Made by a program: the position numbers and the translations under genes. Shown here one piece after another: positions 45,165-53,762 of a DNA stretch of 64,000 nucleotides. This stretch comes from Heliomarina baculiformis (GTDB lineage Bacteria; Pseudomonadota; Alphaproteobacteria; Rhodobacterales; Rhodobacteraceae). Under the pieces are notes generated by a model, which saw only the letters and a list, made by a program, of their open reading frames with translations, was not told where the DNA came from and made no database searches. Within the stretch, counting starts at the first letter, position 1. Each line of letters begins with the position of its first letter. The stretch spans positions 248,001 through 312,000 of the forward strand of contig NZ_JAIMIC010000003.1 in NCBI RefSeq assembly GCF_019966545.1, given 5' to 3'.

Positions 45165-46439
45165 TCACTCCCGAGCGCAATTCGGCACCGTTTCGTAATA
45201 ATCCTCCGGCAGCCACACCGCGTTGAACACGCTCGCGTTCACCCCGTCGCCCGCGATATTATTGAACTCGAAAACGATCTCGCCATCCTCGGAAATCTCC
45301 ACCACGCGGCCCTGCGTCGGGACGGTGATCAGGTGCGCGCCCGAGGGGAGGCGCTGCTGTTTTCCCTGCCACGGGCTGTACCACGCAGAGTCCGGCGGTG
45401 TATGGAAACGCCGGATATCGCCCGTTGCCGGATCGACCGAGAGGATCCCCGACCGCCCGCGCCCGGTGGCGTTGTCATAGATCTCGATGCGCCCGGTCTC
45501 GGTGAAATCCGGATCGTGCTGGCGGATCCACGGCCCGTAGGCGGCCCATCTGAACGCAACGCTTTCGGGGTCGAGCACGGCGACGAGGTCCAGCTCGCGC
45601 AGGCTGATCAGCAGGTCGCCCGGGCTGAAATCCGGGAAGGCCGGTGCAAACTCACGACGCAGCGGCTCCACGTCATTGGGATGAAAGATATCGTCCTCCA
45701 GCCCGCGCCTGATCTCGCGCACCGGGGAAAGCCTGTAATCATCGGGCAGGGCGAGCATGACCGCGTTCCGCTCGGACGCGGCCTGTACCTCCTCCATCGA
45801 AATCTCGCGCAGGTGTTCGCCGGTTCCCGCGTCCATCTGCAGGATGCTCTGGAGCGGGCTGCTGACGGTATCCGGGCTGAACCATGTCCAGAGCGCCCCG
45901 TCATCGTCGATGTCGATGGAATGGTGGTAGACCCCCTCGCGCGTCCAGAGCGGTTCTCCGCAGGCATCGATACGCGCCATCAGCGGGCCGCCCTTAGCGA
46001 AATTCACGACGATGCTGCCATCGGGCATCATCTGCATGCCATGTGGGTTGATTTCATGCGTGGCTTCGGTGTCGCCCGACAGGGCGCGATAGCTCGTCGG
46101 CCAGACATGGACCTGTTGCCCCGCCGGATCGAGAAGCCGCACGGAATAGGTTTCAAGCTCGACGTCAAAGCCCATGATCGCGCGATATCCGGGCATGACC
46201 TCACCGGCGTTTTTCATGACGGCCCGGGAGGCGCCGCTGGTGACATTTGCCTTCATAAACTGGTTCTCGCGGCCCCAGTGTCCGAAGCGGCGGTAAAACT
46301 CCACCTGCTGGCGCAGCAAAAGAAGATCACGGGTTGGCCAGATCTTGTAATGGCGAAAGGCGAACCCGCTCAGAAAGACCAGCAGCACAAGGAGGAGCGC
46401 AAGGCTCGCGAGGGGAATGATCTTCTCCCGTTTGGACAC
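45165..46439 (-). CDS. Arylsulfotransferase family protein
   Basis: A protein of 424 residues with an N-terminal membrane helix (about 8-28) and a beta-propeller-like body. 'HEINPHGMQMMPDGSIVVNF' and 'YHHSIDIDDDGALWTW' recall the histidine-bearing blades of Arylsulfotran_2-type proteins. Whether it is catalytically active cannot be judged. It is a single gene convergent with the PIN gene. Confidence 0.75.
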   Translation of the reverse strand: MSKREKIIPLASLALLLVLLVFLSGFAFRHYKIWPTRDLLLLRQQVEFYRRFGHWGRENQFMKANVTSGASRAVMKNAGEVMPGYRAIMGFDVELETYSVRLLDPAGQQVHVWPTSYRALSGDTEATHEINPHGMQMMPDGSIVVNFAKGGPLMARIDACGEPLWTREGVYHHSIDIDDDGALWTWFSPDTVSSPLQSILQMDAGTGEHLREISMEEVQAASERNAVMLALPDDYRLSPVREIRRGLEDDIFHPNDVEPLRREFAPAFPDFSPGDLLISLRELDLVAVLDPESVAFRWAAYGPWIRQHDPDFTETGRIEIYDNATGRGRSGILSVDPATGDIRRFHTPPDSAWYSPWQGKQQRLPSGAHLITVPTQGRVVEISEDGEIVFEFNNIAGDGVNASVFNAVWLPEDYYETVPNCARE

Positions 46440-46877
46440 TGTCTAATTCCTTTCCGGATCAGGGCAGGGCCATGTGCACCGCCGGTCAAATTCTTGCGCA
46501 AGGAAATCGTTCGATAGGTAACAGGTTTAGGGCGTGACTTTGCATCCCATCAAGGTTTTTCGAGATCGCACGAGCGCTGGGACAGCCGTTGCGCGATGAA
46601 AAGCGTCAATCCGTCGGGACTTGCTGTGGCGGGTTTTATGGAAAGAAAAGGCGCCGCGTTCTGGGCGGGCGAAATGATGTTCCCTTAGGTCATAAGGGGA
46701 CGTAATCCCGCGGATTTCGCCGCACCGCGGCGGTGTACAGGGGGTGTACGGGGTGTGTACAGTTGTCACCCCCCTGTTTTCCCGGTTTCCCCGCCTTGCA
46801 TTGCCCCCCCTCAACGCATAGGTTCCGGCCAAATTCGCGGGGGGAGTCCCCGGCCCAGACAACAAAAGGAAGACCCC
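46440..46877. promoter_or_regulatory. Upstream region of yajC-secDF with three phased GTGTAC repeats
   Basis: No gene is seen in this 438-bp spacer. GTGTAC occurs at 46733, 46744 and 46755, exactly 11 bp apart, in a G-rich context, just ahead of the yajC leader. The spacing of one helical turn suggests side-by-side protein binding. A start-proximal AAAGGA SD serves yajC. Confidence 0.4.
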
Positions 46878-47162
46878 ATGGAAGGTGGCGCAATCGCCCA
46901 GTTTCTCCCGCTGATCCTGATTTTCGCGATCATGTATTTCCTGCTGATCCGTCCTCAGCAGAAGAAGGTGAAAGAGCATCAGGCCATGGTCGAAGCCGTG
47001 CGCCGGGGCGACCAGATCATCACGCAGGGTGGGATCATCGGCAAGGTCACCAAGGTCAAGGAAGACGGTGAAGTCGAAGTCGAAATCGCCGAGGGCGTGA
47101 AAGTGCGCGTGGTGAAATCGACCATCGCCAACGTGACCTCCAAGACCGAACCGGCGAAGTAA
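46878..47162 (+). CDS. yajC: Preprotein translocase subunit YajC
   Basis: The ATG at 46878 gives 94 residues. A single membrane helix ('FLPLILIFAIMYFLLIRPQQKK') and 'RRGDQIITQGGIIGKV' are typical. It associates with SecDF. The gene is followed by secD after 33 bp. Confidence 0.95.
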   Translation: MEGGAIAQFLPLILIFAIMYFLLIRPQQKKVKEHQAMVEAVRRGDQIITQGGIIGKVTKVKEDGEVEVEIAEGVKVRVVKSTIANVTSKTEPAK

Positions 47163-47195
47163 CACGGCTCTGTAACCATCTGAAAAGGCAGGGCA

Positions 47196-48857
47196 ATGCT
47201 CTACATCGATCTCTGGAAGCGGGTACTGATCTGGCTGGTCTGTGCCGCCGGTCTGATATTCGCTCTGCCCAACGCGTTCTATACGCGCGTCGAAACCCAT
47301 AATGACGCGGTTGCCGCCATCGAGGTGCGCGGCGAGAACCCCGATCTGCTTGCGGCCGAAGCCCAATGGCCGTCATGGGCACCGACGGACCTTGTGAACC
47401 TCGGGCTCGACCTGCGCGGCGGTGCGCATCTGCTTGCCGAGGTTCAGGTCGCCGAGGTTTACGCAACCCGGCTTGAAGGGTTCTGGCCCAGCCTGCGCGA
47501 TGCCCTGCGCCCGGAACGCGATACGGTGGGCGGTGTGCGCCGTGTGCCGTCGCCGCCAGAAGAGCTTCGCGTGCGCATCGGCAACCCTGACGGGATGGCC
47601 CGTGCGCTTGAAGTTGTTCGTGGACTTACCCAGCCTATTCAGTCGCTTAGCGGTGTCGGATCGACAGATTACGTGGTCAGCGGCCAGGGCGACATCATGG
47701 TAGTGACCCTTTCCGAGGCCGAACAGCGCGCTTCCGACGACCGCACCGTGCGTCAGGCACTGGAAATCATTCGCCGCCGGATCGACGCGGTTGGCACCCG
47801 TGAACCCACGATCCAGCGGCAGGGCGCGGACCGGATCCTGATCCAGGTGCCCGGCATCGGCAGCGCCAGCGAGCTGAAAGAGATCATCGGCACAACCGCT
47901 CGTTTGACCTTTAACCCGGTCATTTCGCGGGGCGGAGACCCGGATGCAAATGCCGGTCCCGGTGAGATGGTCGTGCCCTCGCTTGATGAGGAAGGCCAGT
48001 ATTACACAATCGAAACCGCGCCCGTGGTTTCCGGCGACGAACTGGTCGACGCGCAGCCGTCCTTTGACCAGAACGGCCGCCCGGCAGTGAATTTCCGTTT
48101 CAATACGACCGGCGCACGCAAATTCGGTGACTACACGCTTGAAAACATCGGCCAGCCGTTTGCCATCGTCCTCGATGATGAGGTGATCAGCGCCCCGGTC
48201 ATCCAAAGCCACATCCCGGGCGGTTCGGGCATCATCACCGGTCGCTTTACGGTCGAGGAAAGTACCAACCTTGCGGTGCTGCTGCGCGCCGGTGCCCTGC
48301 CGGCCGAGCTGACCTTCCTCGAAGAGCGGACTATCGGTCCGGAACTTGGACAGGACAGCATCGACGCGGGCAAGATCGCCACGGCGGTTGCCTTTGTTGC
48401 CGTGCTGGTCTTCATGGTTCTCAGCTACGGGTTGTTCGGGATCTTTGCCAATATCGCGCTGATCCTCAATATCGTGATCCTCTTCGCGGCGCTGTCGCTC
48501 ATGGGGGCCACGCTGACCCTGCCGGGCATCGCCGGGATCGTCTTGACGGTGGGTATGGCGGTGGACGCCAACGTGCTGATTTTCGAGCGTATCCGCGAAG
48601 AACTCAAGACCGCGCGCGGTCCGGCCCGTGCCATCGAGCTGGGCTATGAAAAGGCGCTGTCGGCGATCCTTGACGCGAACATCACCACCTTCATCACGGC
48701 CGTGATCCTCTTCGTCATGGGCTCGGGTCCGGTGCGGGGTTTCGCGATCACGCTGGGTCTTGGCATCATGACCTCGGTCTTTACGGCGATCTTTGTCACG
48801 CGGCTGCTGATCGTCATGTGGTTCGAACGCCGCCGTCCCAAGACAATCGAGGTTTGA
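47196..48857 (+). CDS. secD: Protein translocase subunit SecD
   Basis: A protein of 553 residues. One N-terminal helix, then 'LGLDLRGGAHLLAEV' (about 69-83), a large periplasmic domain, and five C-terminal helices with 'GMAVDANVLIFERIREEL', the conserved proton-conducting motif. SecDF uses the proton gradient to help pull secreted proteins across the membrane. It is followed 1 bp later by secF. Confidence 0.96.
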   Translation: MLYIDLWKRVLIWLVCAAGLIFALPNAFYTRVETHNDAVAAIEVRGENPDLLAAEAQWPSWAPTDLVNLGLDLRGGAHLLAEVQVAEVYATRLEGFWPSLRDALRPERDTVGGVRRVPSPPEELRVRIGNPDGMARALEVVRGLTQPIQSLSGVGSTDYVVSGQGDIMVVTLSEAEQRASDDRTVRQALEIIRRRIDAVGTREPTIQRQGADRILIQVPGIGSASELKEIIGTTARLTFNPVISRGGDPDANAGPGEMVVPSLDEEGQYYTIETAPVVSGDELVDAQPSFDQNGRPAVNFRFNTTGARKFGDYTLENIGQPFAIVLDDEVISAPVIQSHIPGGSGIITGRFTVEESTNLAVLLRAGALPAELTFLEERTIGPELGQDSIDAGKIATAVAFVAVLVFMVLSYGLFGIFANIALILNIVILFAALSLMGATLTLPGIAGIVLTVGMAVDANVLIFERIREELKTARGPARAIELGYEKALSAILDANITTFITAVILFVMGSGPVRGFAITLGLGIMTSVFTAIFVTRLLIVMWFERRRPKTIEV

Positions 48858-48858
48858 C

Positions 48859-49827
48859 ATGCGGCTGAAACTGATCCCCGAAGACACAAAGATCGACTTC
48901 TTCCAGCGCTGGAAACTCTGGTTCGGCATCTCGATGGTGCTGATCGTGCTGGCGGCTGTCTCGTTTGGCGTGCGTGGCCTTAACTACGGCATCGACTTTC
49001 GCGGTGGCACGACCATCCGGACCGAAAGCAGCACCGATCTTGATATTGCCAGCTATCGGGAAGCGCTGAATGCGCTGAACCTTGGCGATATCACCATCTC
49101 CGAGGTGTTCGATCCGACCTTTGACGCCGATCAGCACGTGGCGATGATCCGCATTCAGGCGCAGGACGATCAGGAAGCGGTCAGCGCCGAGCTGATCCAG
49201 TCGGTCGAGGACGCACTCTCGGCCATCGTGCCCGATATCGAATTCGTATCGGTCGAATCCGTTGGTCCCAAAGTCTCGGGAGAGCTGATCTGGACGGCCG
49301 TGCAAGCGGTTGCGCTCGCGATTGGGGCGGTGCTTATCTATGTCTGGCTGCGGTTCGAATGGCAGTTCGCGGTCGGGGCGGTGATTGCGCTGATCCATGA
49401 CGTCATCCTGACCATTGGTGTGTTTTCGGAACTTCAGATCAAGTTCGATCTGGCGATCATCGCGGCGCTGTTGACCATCGTCGGCTATTCGCTGAACGAT
49501 ACGGTCGTGGTCTTTGACCGGGTTCGCGAAAACCTGCGCAAGTACAAGAACCGTCCGCTGAAAGAGGTCCTGAATATCTCGATCAACGAAACGCTCAGCC
49601 GTACGATGATGACCTCGCTGACCACGCTCTTGGCGCTGTTCGCGCTGATCGCGCTTGGCGGCGACGTAATCCGCGGATTCGTTTTCGCGATGATCTGGGG
49701 CATTGTCGTTGGGACCTATTCCTCGATCTTCATCGCGGCGGCGATCCTGCTGTACATCGGGGTCAAGCGCGACTGGACCAAGCCGGACAACAACACCGGC
49801 AATCAATACGCCAATATTGATGCCTGA
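48859..49827 (+). CDS. secF: Protein translocase subunit SecF
   Basis: A protein of 322 residues with six membrane helices. 'YGIDFRGGTTIRTE', 'VGYSLNDTVVVFDRVRENL' and 'SRTMMTSLTTLLALFAL' are the SecF motifs. The stop overlaps the start of the downstream TauE/SafE gene by 8 bp, suggesting one long transcript to ccmG. Confidence 0.96.
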   Translation: MRLKLIPEDTKIDFFQRWKLWFGISMVLIVLAAVSFGVRGLNYGIDFRGGTTIRTESSTDLDIASYREALNALNLGDITISEVFDPTFDADQHVAMIRIQAQDDQEAVSAELIQSVEDALSAIVPDIEFVSVESVGPKVSGELIWTAVQAVALAIGAVLIYVWLRFEWQFAVGAVIALIHDVILTIGVFSELQIKFDLAIIAALLTIVGYSLNDTVVVFDRVRENLRKYKNRPLKEVLNISINETLSRTMMTSLTTLLALFALIALGGDVIRGFVFAMIWGIVVGTYSSIFIAAAILLYIGVKRDWTKPDNNTGNQYANIDA

Positions 49828-50572
49828 CTGGATCTCCGGCGTTCTCGCGACGCCGGGGCTTGGCTGGCTTTTCCTGACCGTGGTGGTCGGGGGGCTGGTG
49901 CGCGGTTTTGCCGGGTTCGGCACGGCGCTCATCATCATGCCGGTGGCCAGCTCGGTGCTGACCCCGGCCGGGGCGCTCACCGTGCTGGTGGTCGTCGATC
50001 TGCTGGGACCGATCCCGAACCTGCCGGGGGCCTATCGCACCTGTAACAGAACCGATGTGATGCGCCTTGGGCTCGGCACGCTGATCGCGCTGCCCGTCGG
50101 GCTTTATGGCCTGTCCCATATGCCCGAAGAAGTCTTTGGCTGGCTGGTGTCGGTCCTTGTGCTGGTGACCCTGATGGCGCTGATGATCGGCTGGCGCTAT
50201 CACGGCAAACTGACCCCGCCCCTGATTCTTGGCACCGGCGCGACGGCCGGTGTGCTTGGCGGGGCCACGGGTCTGGCCGGTCCGCCGGTTATTATGCTGT
50301 ATATGGCCAGCACGCTGCCGGGGGCGGTGGTACGCGCAACATTGCTGCTTTACCTCTTCGTACTGGATTCCATGATGATCGTGATGCTGGCGGCCTTTGG
50401 CATGTTGGATCCGGCAATGGTTCTCATCGGACTTGTGCTGCTGCTCCCCTTTGTTGCGGCAAACGTGATCGGCGGGCAGTTGTTCAAATTCGGGAGCGAG
50501 CGTCAATTCCGCGCGGTGGCCTACACAATCATTGCCGGATCGGCCATTCTGGGACTGCCGCTCTGGCACTGA
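49820..50572 (+). CDS. TauE/SafE family sulfite exporter-like protein
   Basis: The ATG at 49820 gives 250 residues with about eight membrane helices. 'VGGLVRGFAGFGTALIIMPV' and 'ATAGVLGGATGLAGPPVIMLYM' are the two repeat signatures of the family. Members export sulfite, sulfonates or other small anions; the substrate here is unknown. It lies inside the Sec-ccm run. Confidence 0.88.
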   Translation: MPDWISGVLATPGLGWLFLTVVVGGLVRGFAGFGTALIIMPVASSVLTPAGALTVLVVVDLLGPIPNLPGAYRTCNRTDVMRLGLGTLIALPVGLYGLSHMPEEVFGWLVSVLVLVTLMALMIGWRYHGKLTPPLILGTGATAGVLGGATGLAGPPVIMLYMASTLPGAVVRATLLLYLFVLDSMMIVMLAAFGMLDPAMVLIGLVLLLPFVAANVIGGQLFKFGSERQFRAVAYTIIAGSAILGLPLWH

Positions 50573-50600
50573 CGGCCAGAGAGAGGCGAAAGGAGAACCC

Positions 50601-50954
50601 ATGCGTCTGAACGAAGTCACTTTCAACGACTCCAAGCCCGTCGACGGCTATGGGCCGGGCTTTTTCCGCATCGGCGGCGAAGTTTATCATGGCGCCGTGC
50701 TGACCGGTCCCGAGGGGACCGGGTTGTGGGGGGGGTACACGGACCCTGAACCGCTGCTGGCGCTGGCCGGGAAGGTCGATGTGCTTTTTGTCGGGACCGG
50801 CGCGGAAATCGCGCATCTGCCCCGCCAGTTGCGCAGCACGCTGGACGAGGCCGGGCTCGGGGTCGAGGTGATGAACTCGCCCGCCGCCTGCCGGACCTAC
50901 AACGTTCTGCTCTCCGAAGGGCGCCGCGTCGCGATGGCGCTGGTCCCGGTCTGA
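50601..50954 (+). CDS. Mth938-like domain protein
   Basis: The ATG at 50601 (AAAGGAGA upstream) gives 117 residues of a single Mth938/DUF498 domain ('[20 protein letters not shown]', '[11 protein letters not shown]', '[21 protein letters not shown]'). Related mitochondrial proteins (NDUFAF3) help assemble complex I. The gene sits between the Sec and ccm genes, as is common in alphaproteobacteria. Confidence 0.88.
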   Translation: MRLNEVTFNDSKPVDGYGPGFFRIGGEVYHGAVLTGPEGTGLWGGYTDPEPLLALAGKVDVLFVGTGAEIAHLPRQLRSTLDEAGLGVEVMNSPAACRTYNVLLSEGRRVAMALVPV

Positions 50955-51000
50955 CCGCTTTGCTCTTTTGTGCGGCGGGTCAATCGGTTATCGCACATTC

Positions 51001-51615
51001 ATGACGCTGACAGTATCCGATCTTTCGATTGCGCGGGGCGGCCTTCCGGTGCTGCAGGGGGTCTCCTTTGCCCTTGCCCGCGGTGAGGCGCTGGTGCTGC
51101 GCGGCCCCAACGGGATCGGCAAGACAACACTGCTGCGCACGCTGGCCGGCTTGCAGCCGCCGATTACCGGCCAGATTGACGGCAACGAGGAAACCATCGC
51201 CTATGCGGGACATGCGGACGGGTTGAAACCCACGCTCACCGTCGAAGAGAACCTTCATTTCTGGGCCGAGATCTTCGGGACCAAGGAGATTGCGACGGCG
51301 ATTGATGCCTATGAGCTGAACGGCCTCCGCTCACGCCCCGCGGGTGCGCTTTCCGCCGGACAGAAAAGGCGGTTGGGGCTGGCGCGGATGCTGGTCACCG
51401 GGCGACCGATCTGGGTGCTGGACGAACCGACTGTCTCGCTCGACACTGGGGCGGTGGCCATGTTCGCGGATGCTGTGCGGGCCCATCTGGGGAAGGGTGG
51501 CTCGGCCCTCATCGCCACCCATATCGAGCTTGGCCTCGACGCGCGGTTGCTCGACCTCGGGGGCTATCGCGCCAGCCTTCCGGCGCTGGACGATTTCGAC
51601 GGGTCCTTCGTATGA
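51001..51615 (+). CDS. ccmA: Cytochrome c biogenesis ATP-binding export protein CcmA
   Basis: The ATG at 51001 gives 204 residues. Walker A 'GPNGIGKTT', signature '[14 protein letters not shown]' and Walker B '[12 protein letters not shown]' are clear. With CcmB it powers release of haem-loaded CcmE from CcmC/D. The stop overlaps ccmB by 4 bp. Confidence 0.95.
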   Translation: MTLTVSDLSIARGGLPVLQGVSFALARGEALVLRGPNGIGKTTLLRTLAGLQPPITGQIDGNEETIAYAGHADGLKPTLTVEENLHFWAEIFGTKEIATAIDAYELNGLRSRPAGALSAGQKRRLGLARMLVTGRPIWVLDEPTVSLDTGAVAMFADAVRAHLGKGGSALIATHIELGLDARLLDLGGYRASLPALDDFDGSFV

Positions 51616-52268
51616 AGGCGCTTTTGATCAGGGATCTGAAACTGGCGATGCGGGCAGGCGGAGGCTTTGGCCTTGGCCTTGCATTTTTCCTGATCGTCAC
51701 AGTTCTGATTCCGTTCAGCGTCGGGCCGCAATCGGCGCTGCTGGCCACCATCGCGCCGGGGGGGCTCTGGCTTGGGGCGCTGCTGGCCTGCCTGCTGTCG
51801 CTCGACCGGCTGCTCGCACTCGACTGGGAAGACGGCACGCTCGACCTGCTGGCCACCGCGCCACTGCCACTCGAATCCGTGGTGACGATCAAGGCGCTGG
51901 CGCATTGGCTTACCACCGGCCTGCCGCTTGTGCTGATCGCGCCCGCCCTTGGCGTGCTGCTGAGCCTGCCCGCGCCGGGCTATTTCTGGCTGGTGATCTC
52001 GCTGCTGGTGGGCACCCCGGCGCTCTCGGTCATCGGCACATTTGGCGCGGCGCTGACCGTGGGGCTGAAACGCGGCGGGCTACTATTGTCGCTACTGGTG
52101 CTGCCGCTTTACGTCCCGACGTTGATCTTTGGGGCCGAGGTCGCGCGGCGTGGCGCGACGGGCATGGAAGCCACCACGCCGCTTTTGCTTCTGGCAGGGA
52201 TCACCGCCGGGGTCACCGCGCTCTTGCCCTTTGCAAGCGCCGCCGTCCTGCGCGTCAATCTGCGCTAG
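51612..52268 (+). CDS. ccmB: Haem exporter protein CcmB
   Basis: A protein of 218 residues with six membrane helices, e.g. '[19 protein letters not shown]'. The sequence '[22 protein letters not shown]' is the conserved cytoplasmic loop that contacts CcmA. The start overlaps ccmA by 4 bp and ccmC follows 45 bp later. Confidence 0.94.
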   Translation: MKALLIRDLKLAMRAGGGFGLGLAFFLIVTVLIPFSVGPQSALLATIAPGGLWLGALLACLLSLDRLLALDWEDGTLDLLATAPLPLESVVTIKALAHWLTTGLPLVLIAPALGVLLSLPAPGYFWLVISLLVGTPALSVIGTFGAALTVGLKRGGLLLSLLVLPLYVPTLIFGAEVARRGATGMEATTPLLLLAGITAGVTALLPFASAAVLRVNLR

Positions 52269-52313
52269 CTTATGTGAATTGTCCCCCTTGCCAAGAGTGG
52301 ATAGATAAGAGCC

Positions 52314-53066
52314 ATGTCATTGTGGGAATACGCCAATCCTAAGAAATTCCTGACTACGTCAGAGCGGGTTCTGCCCGTGTTCTGGTGGTTGTCGGGCGCC
52401 TGCATCGTGATCGGGCTGATCTGGGGGTTCTTCTTCACGCCCGACGATTACCGGCAGGGATCGACTGTCAAGATCATATATCTTCACGTGCCCTCGGCGC
52501 TGATGGCCATCAACGCCTGGCTGATGATGCTGGTGGCCTCGCTGATCTGGCTGATCCGCCGCCACCACGTCAGCGCGCTCGCCGCCCGTGCCGCCGCGCC
52601 CGTGGGCGCGACGATGACCGTTATCGCGCTGGTGACCGGGGCGATCTGGGGCCAGCCGATGTGGGGCACATGGTGGGCCTGGGATCCGCGCCTGACCTCG
52701 TTTCTGATCCTGTTCCTGTTCTACCTTGGCTATATCGCGCTCTGGTCCGCGATCGAGGATCCGGATACCGCCGCCGACCTGACCAGCGTGCTTTGCCTTG
52801 TGGGCTCGGTCTTTGCGATTCTGTCGCGCTATGCGGTGAACTTCTGGAACCAGGGGCTGCATCAGGGCGCGTCGGTCATGCGGGCGGGGGCGATCACCGG
52901 AACCGATACCGAAGAGAAGGTCAGCAATATATTCTTCTTCCCGCTGATGGTCTGCATGGTCGGGTTCGTGCTGCTTTTCATCGCGCTTGTACTTTACCGC
53001 ACCGGCACGGAGATCCGCGCCCGGCGTATCCGTGCCCTGATGGCGCGTGAAAGGATGGCGGCATGA
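52314..53066 (+). CDS. ccmC: Haem exporter protein CcmC
   Basis: A protein of 250 residues with six helices and the tryptophan-rich haem-handling motif 'WGQPMWGTWWAWDPRLTSFL'. The conserved His of 'IYLHVPSA' is present. CcmC loads haem onto CcmE. The stop overlaps ccmD by 4 bp. Confidence 0.96.
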   Translation: MSLWEYANPKKFLTTSERVLPVFWWLSGACIVIGLIWGFFFTPDDYRQGSTVKIIYLHVPSALMAINAWLMMLVASLIWLIRRHHVSALAARAAAPVGATMTVIALVTGAIWGQPMWGTWWAWDPRLTSFLILFLFYLGYIALWSAIEDPDTAADLTSVLCLVGSVFAILSRYAVNFWNQGLHQGASVMRAGAITGTDTEEKVSNIFFFPLMVCMVGFVLLFIALVLYRTGTEIRARRIRALMARERMAA

Positions 53067-53233
53067 TCCCCGATCTCGGCAAATACGCTGTAACTGTCCT
53101 GTCGTCTTATGGCGCGTCGCTTGTTCTGCTGGCGCTGTTGGTGGCGGTGACCCTGTGGCGCGGCCGCAAGGTGCGCGCCGACATGGCCGAGCTTGAAAAC
53201 CGCCTGAAAACAAAGGCCAATCGCGATGGCTAA
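53063..53233 (+). CDS. ccmD: Haem exporter protein CcmD
   Basis: ATG at 53063 gives 56 residues: 'MIPDLGKYAVTVLSSYGAS' leads into one membrane helix ('LVLLALLVAVTLW') and a basic tail. This is the usual CcmD layout, between ccmC and ccmG. It overlaps both neighbours by 4-8 bp. Confidence 0.9.
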   Translation: MIPDLGKYAVTVLSSYGASLVLLALLVAVTLWRGRKVRADMAELENRLKTKANRDG

Positions 53234-53759
53234 AATCTCTCCCCTGATGGTTATCCCGCCGCTCGTGTTCCTGGGGCTGGCCAGCCTGTTCCTTGTCGGC
53301 ATGTTCCGCGACGACCCCGAGGCACTGCCCTCAGCCAGGATCGGTCAGCAGGCCCCGGCCTTGCAGATCACCGAATTGCCGGGCAAGGCGCTGTTTGATG
53401 ACGAGACGTTGCGCGATGGCAATCTCAAGCTGGTGAACTACTGGGCCAGCTGGTGCGCCCCGTGCCGTGTCGAACATCCCAATCTTGAAAAGCTGCGGGC
53501 CGAGGGGCTGCCGATCTACGGGATCAATTACAAGGATGACCCGGACAACGCGCTGGCCTTCCTTGCGGAACTTGGCGACCCTTACGAGGCCGTTGGGGCA
53601 GACAATTCGGGGCGCGCGGCGCTTGACTGGGGGGTCTACGGCGTGCCGGAAACCTACCTGATCGACGGCGACGGCAATATCCTGCTGCGAGTCGCCGGGC
53701 CGCTAGTTCAGCGCGTCATCGACAGCCAGCTGCGCCCGGCGCTTGAAAAGGCGCGCTGA
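53226..53759 (+). CDS. ccmG: Thiol:disulfide interchange protein CcmG/DsbE
   Basis: A protein of 177 residues: N-terminal membrane anchor (about 8-26) and a thioredoxin fold with 'NYWASWCAPCRVEHP' (Cys77 and Cys80) and a cis-Pro loop 'YGVPETYLID'. It reduces apocytochrome c before haem attachment. Its stop is 3 bp before the end of the convergent oxidoreductase gene. ccmE, ccmF and ccmH are not in the window. Confidence 0.95.
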   Translation: MAKISPLMVIPPLVFLGLASLFLVGMFRDDPEALPSARIGQQAPALQITELPGKALFDDETLRDGNLKLVNYWASWCAPCRVEHPNLEKLRAEGLPIYGINYKDDPDNALAFLAELGDPYEAVGADNSGRAALDWGVYGVPETYLIDGDGNILLRVAGPLVQRVIDSQLRPALEKAR

Positions 53760-53762
53760 GGC

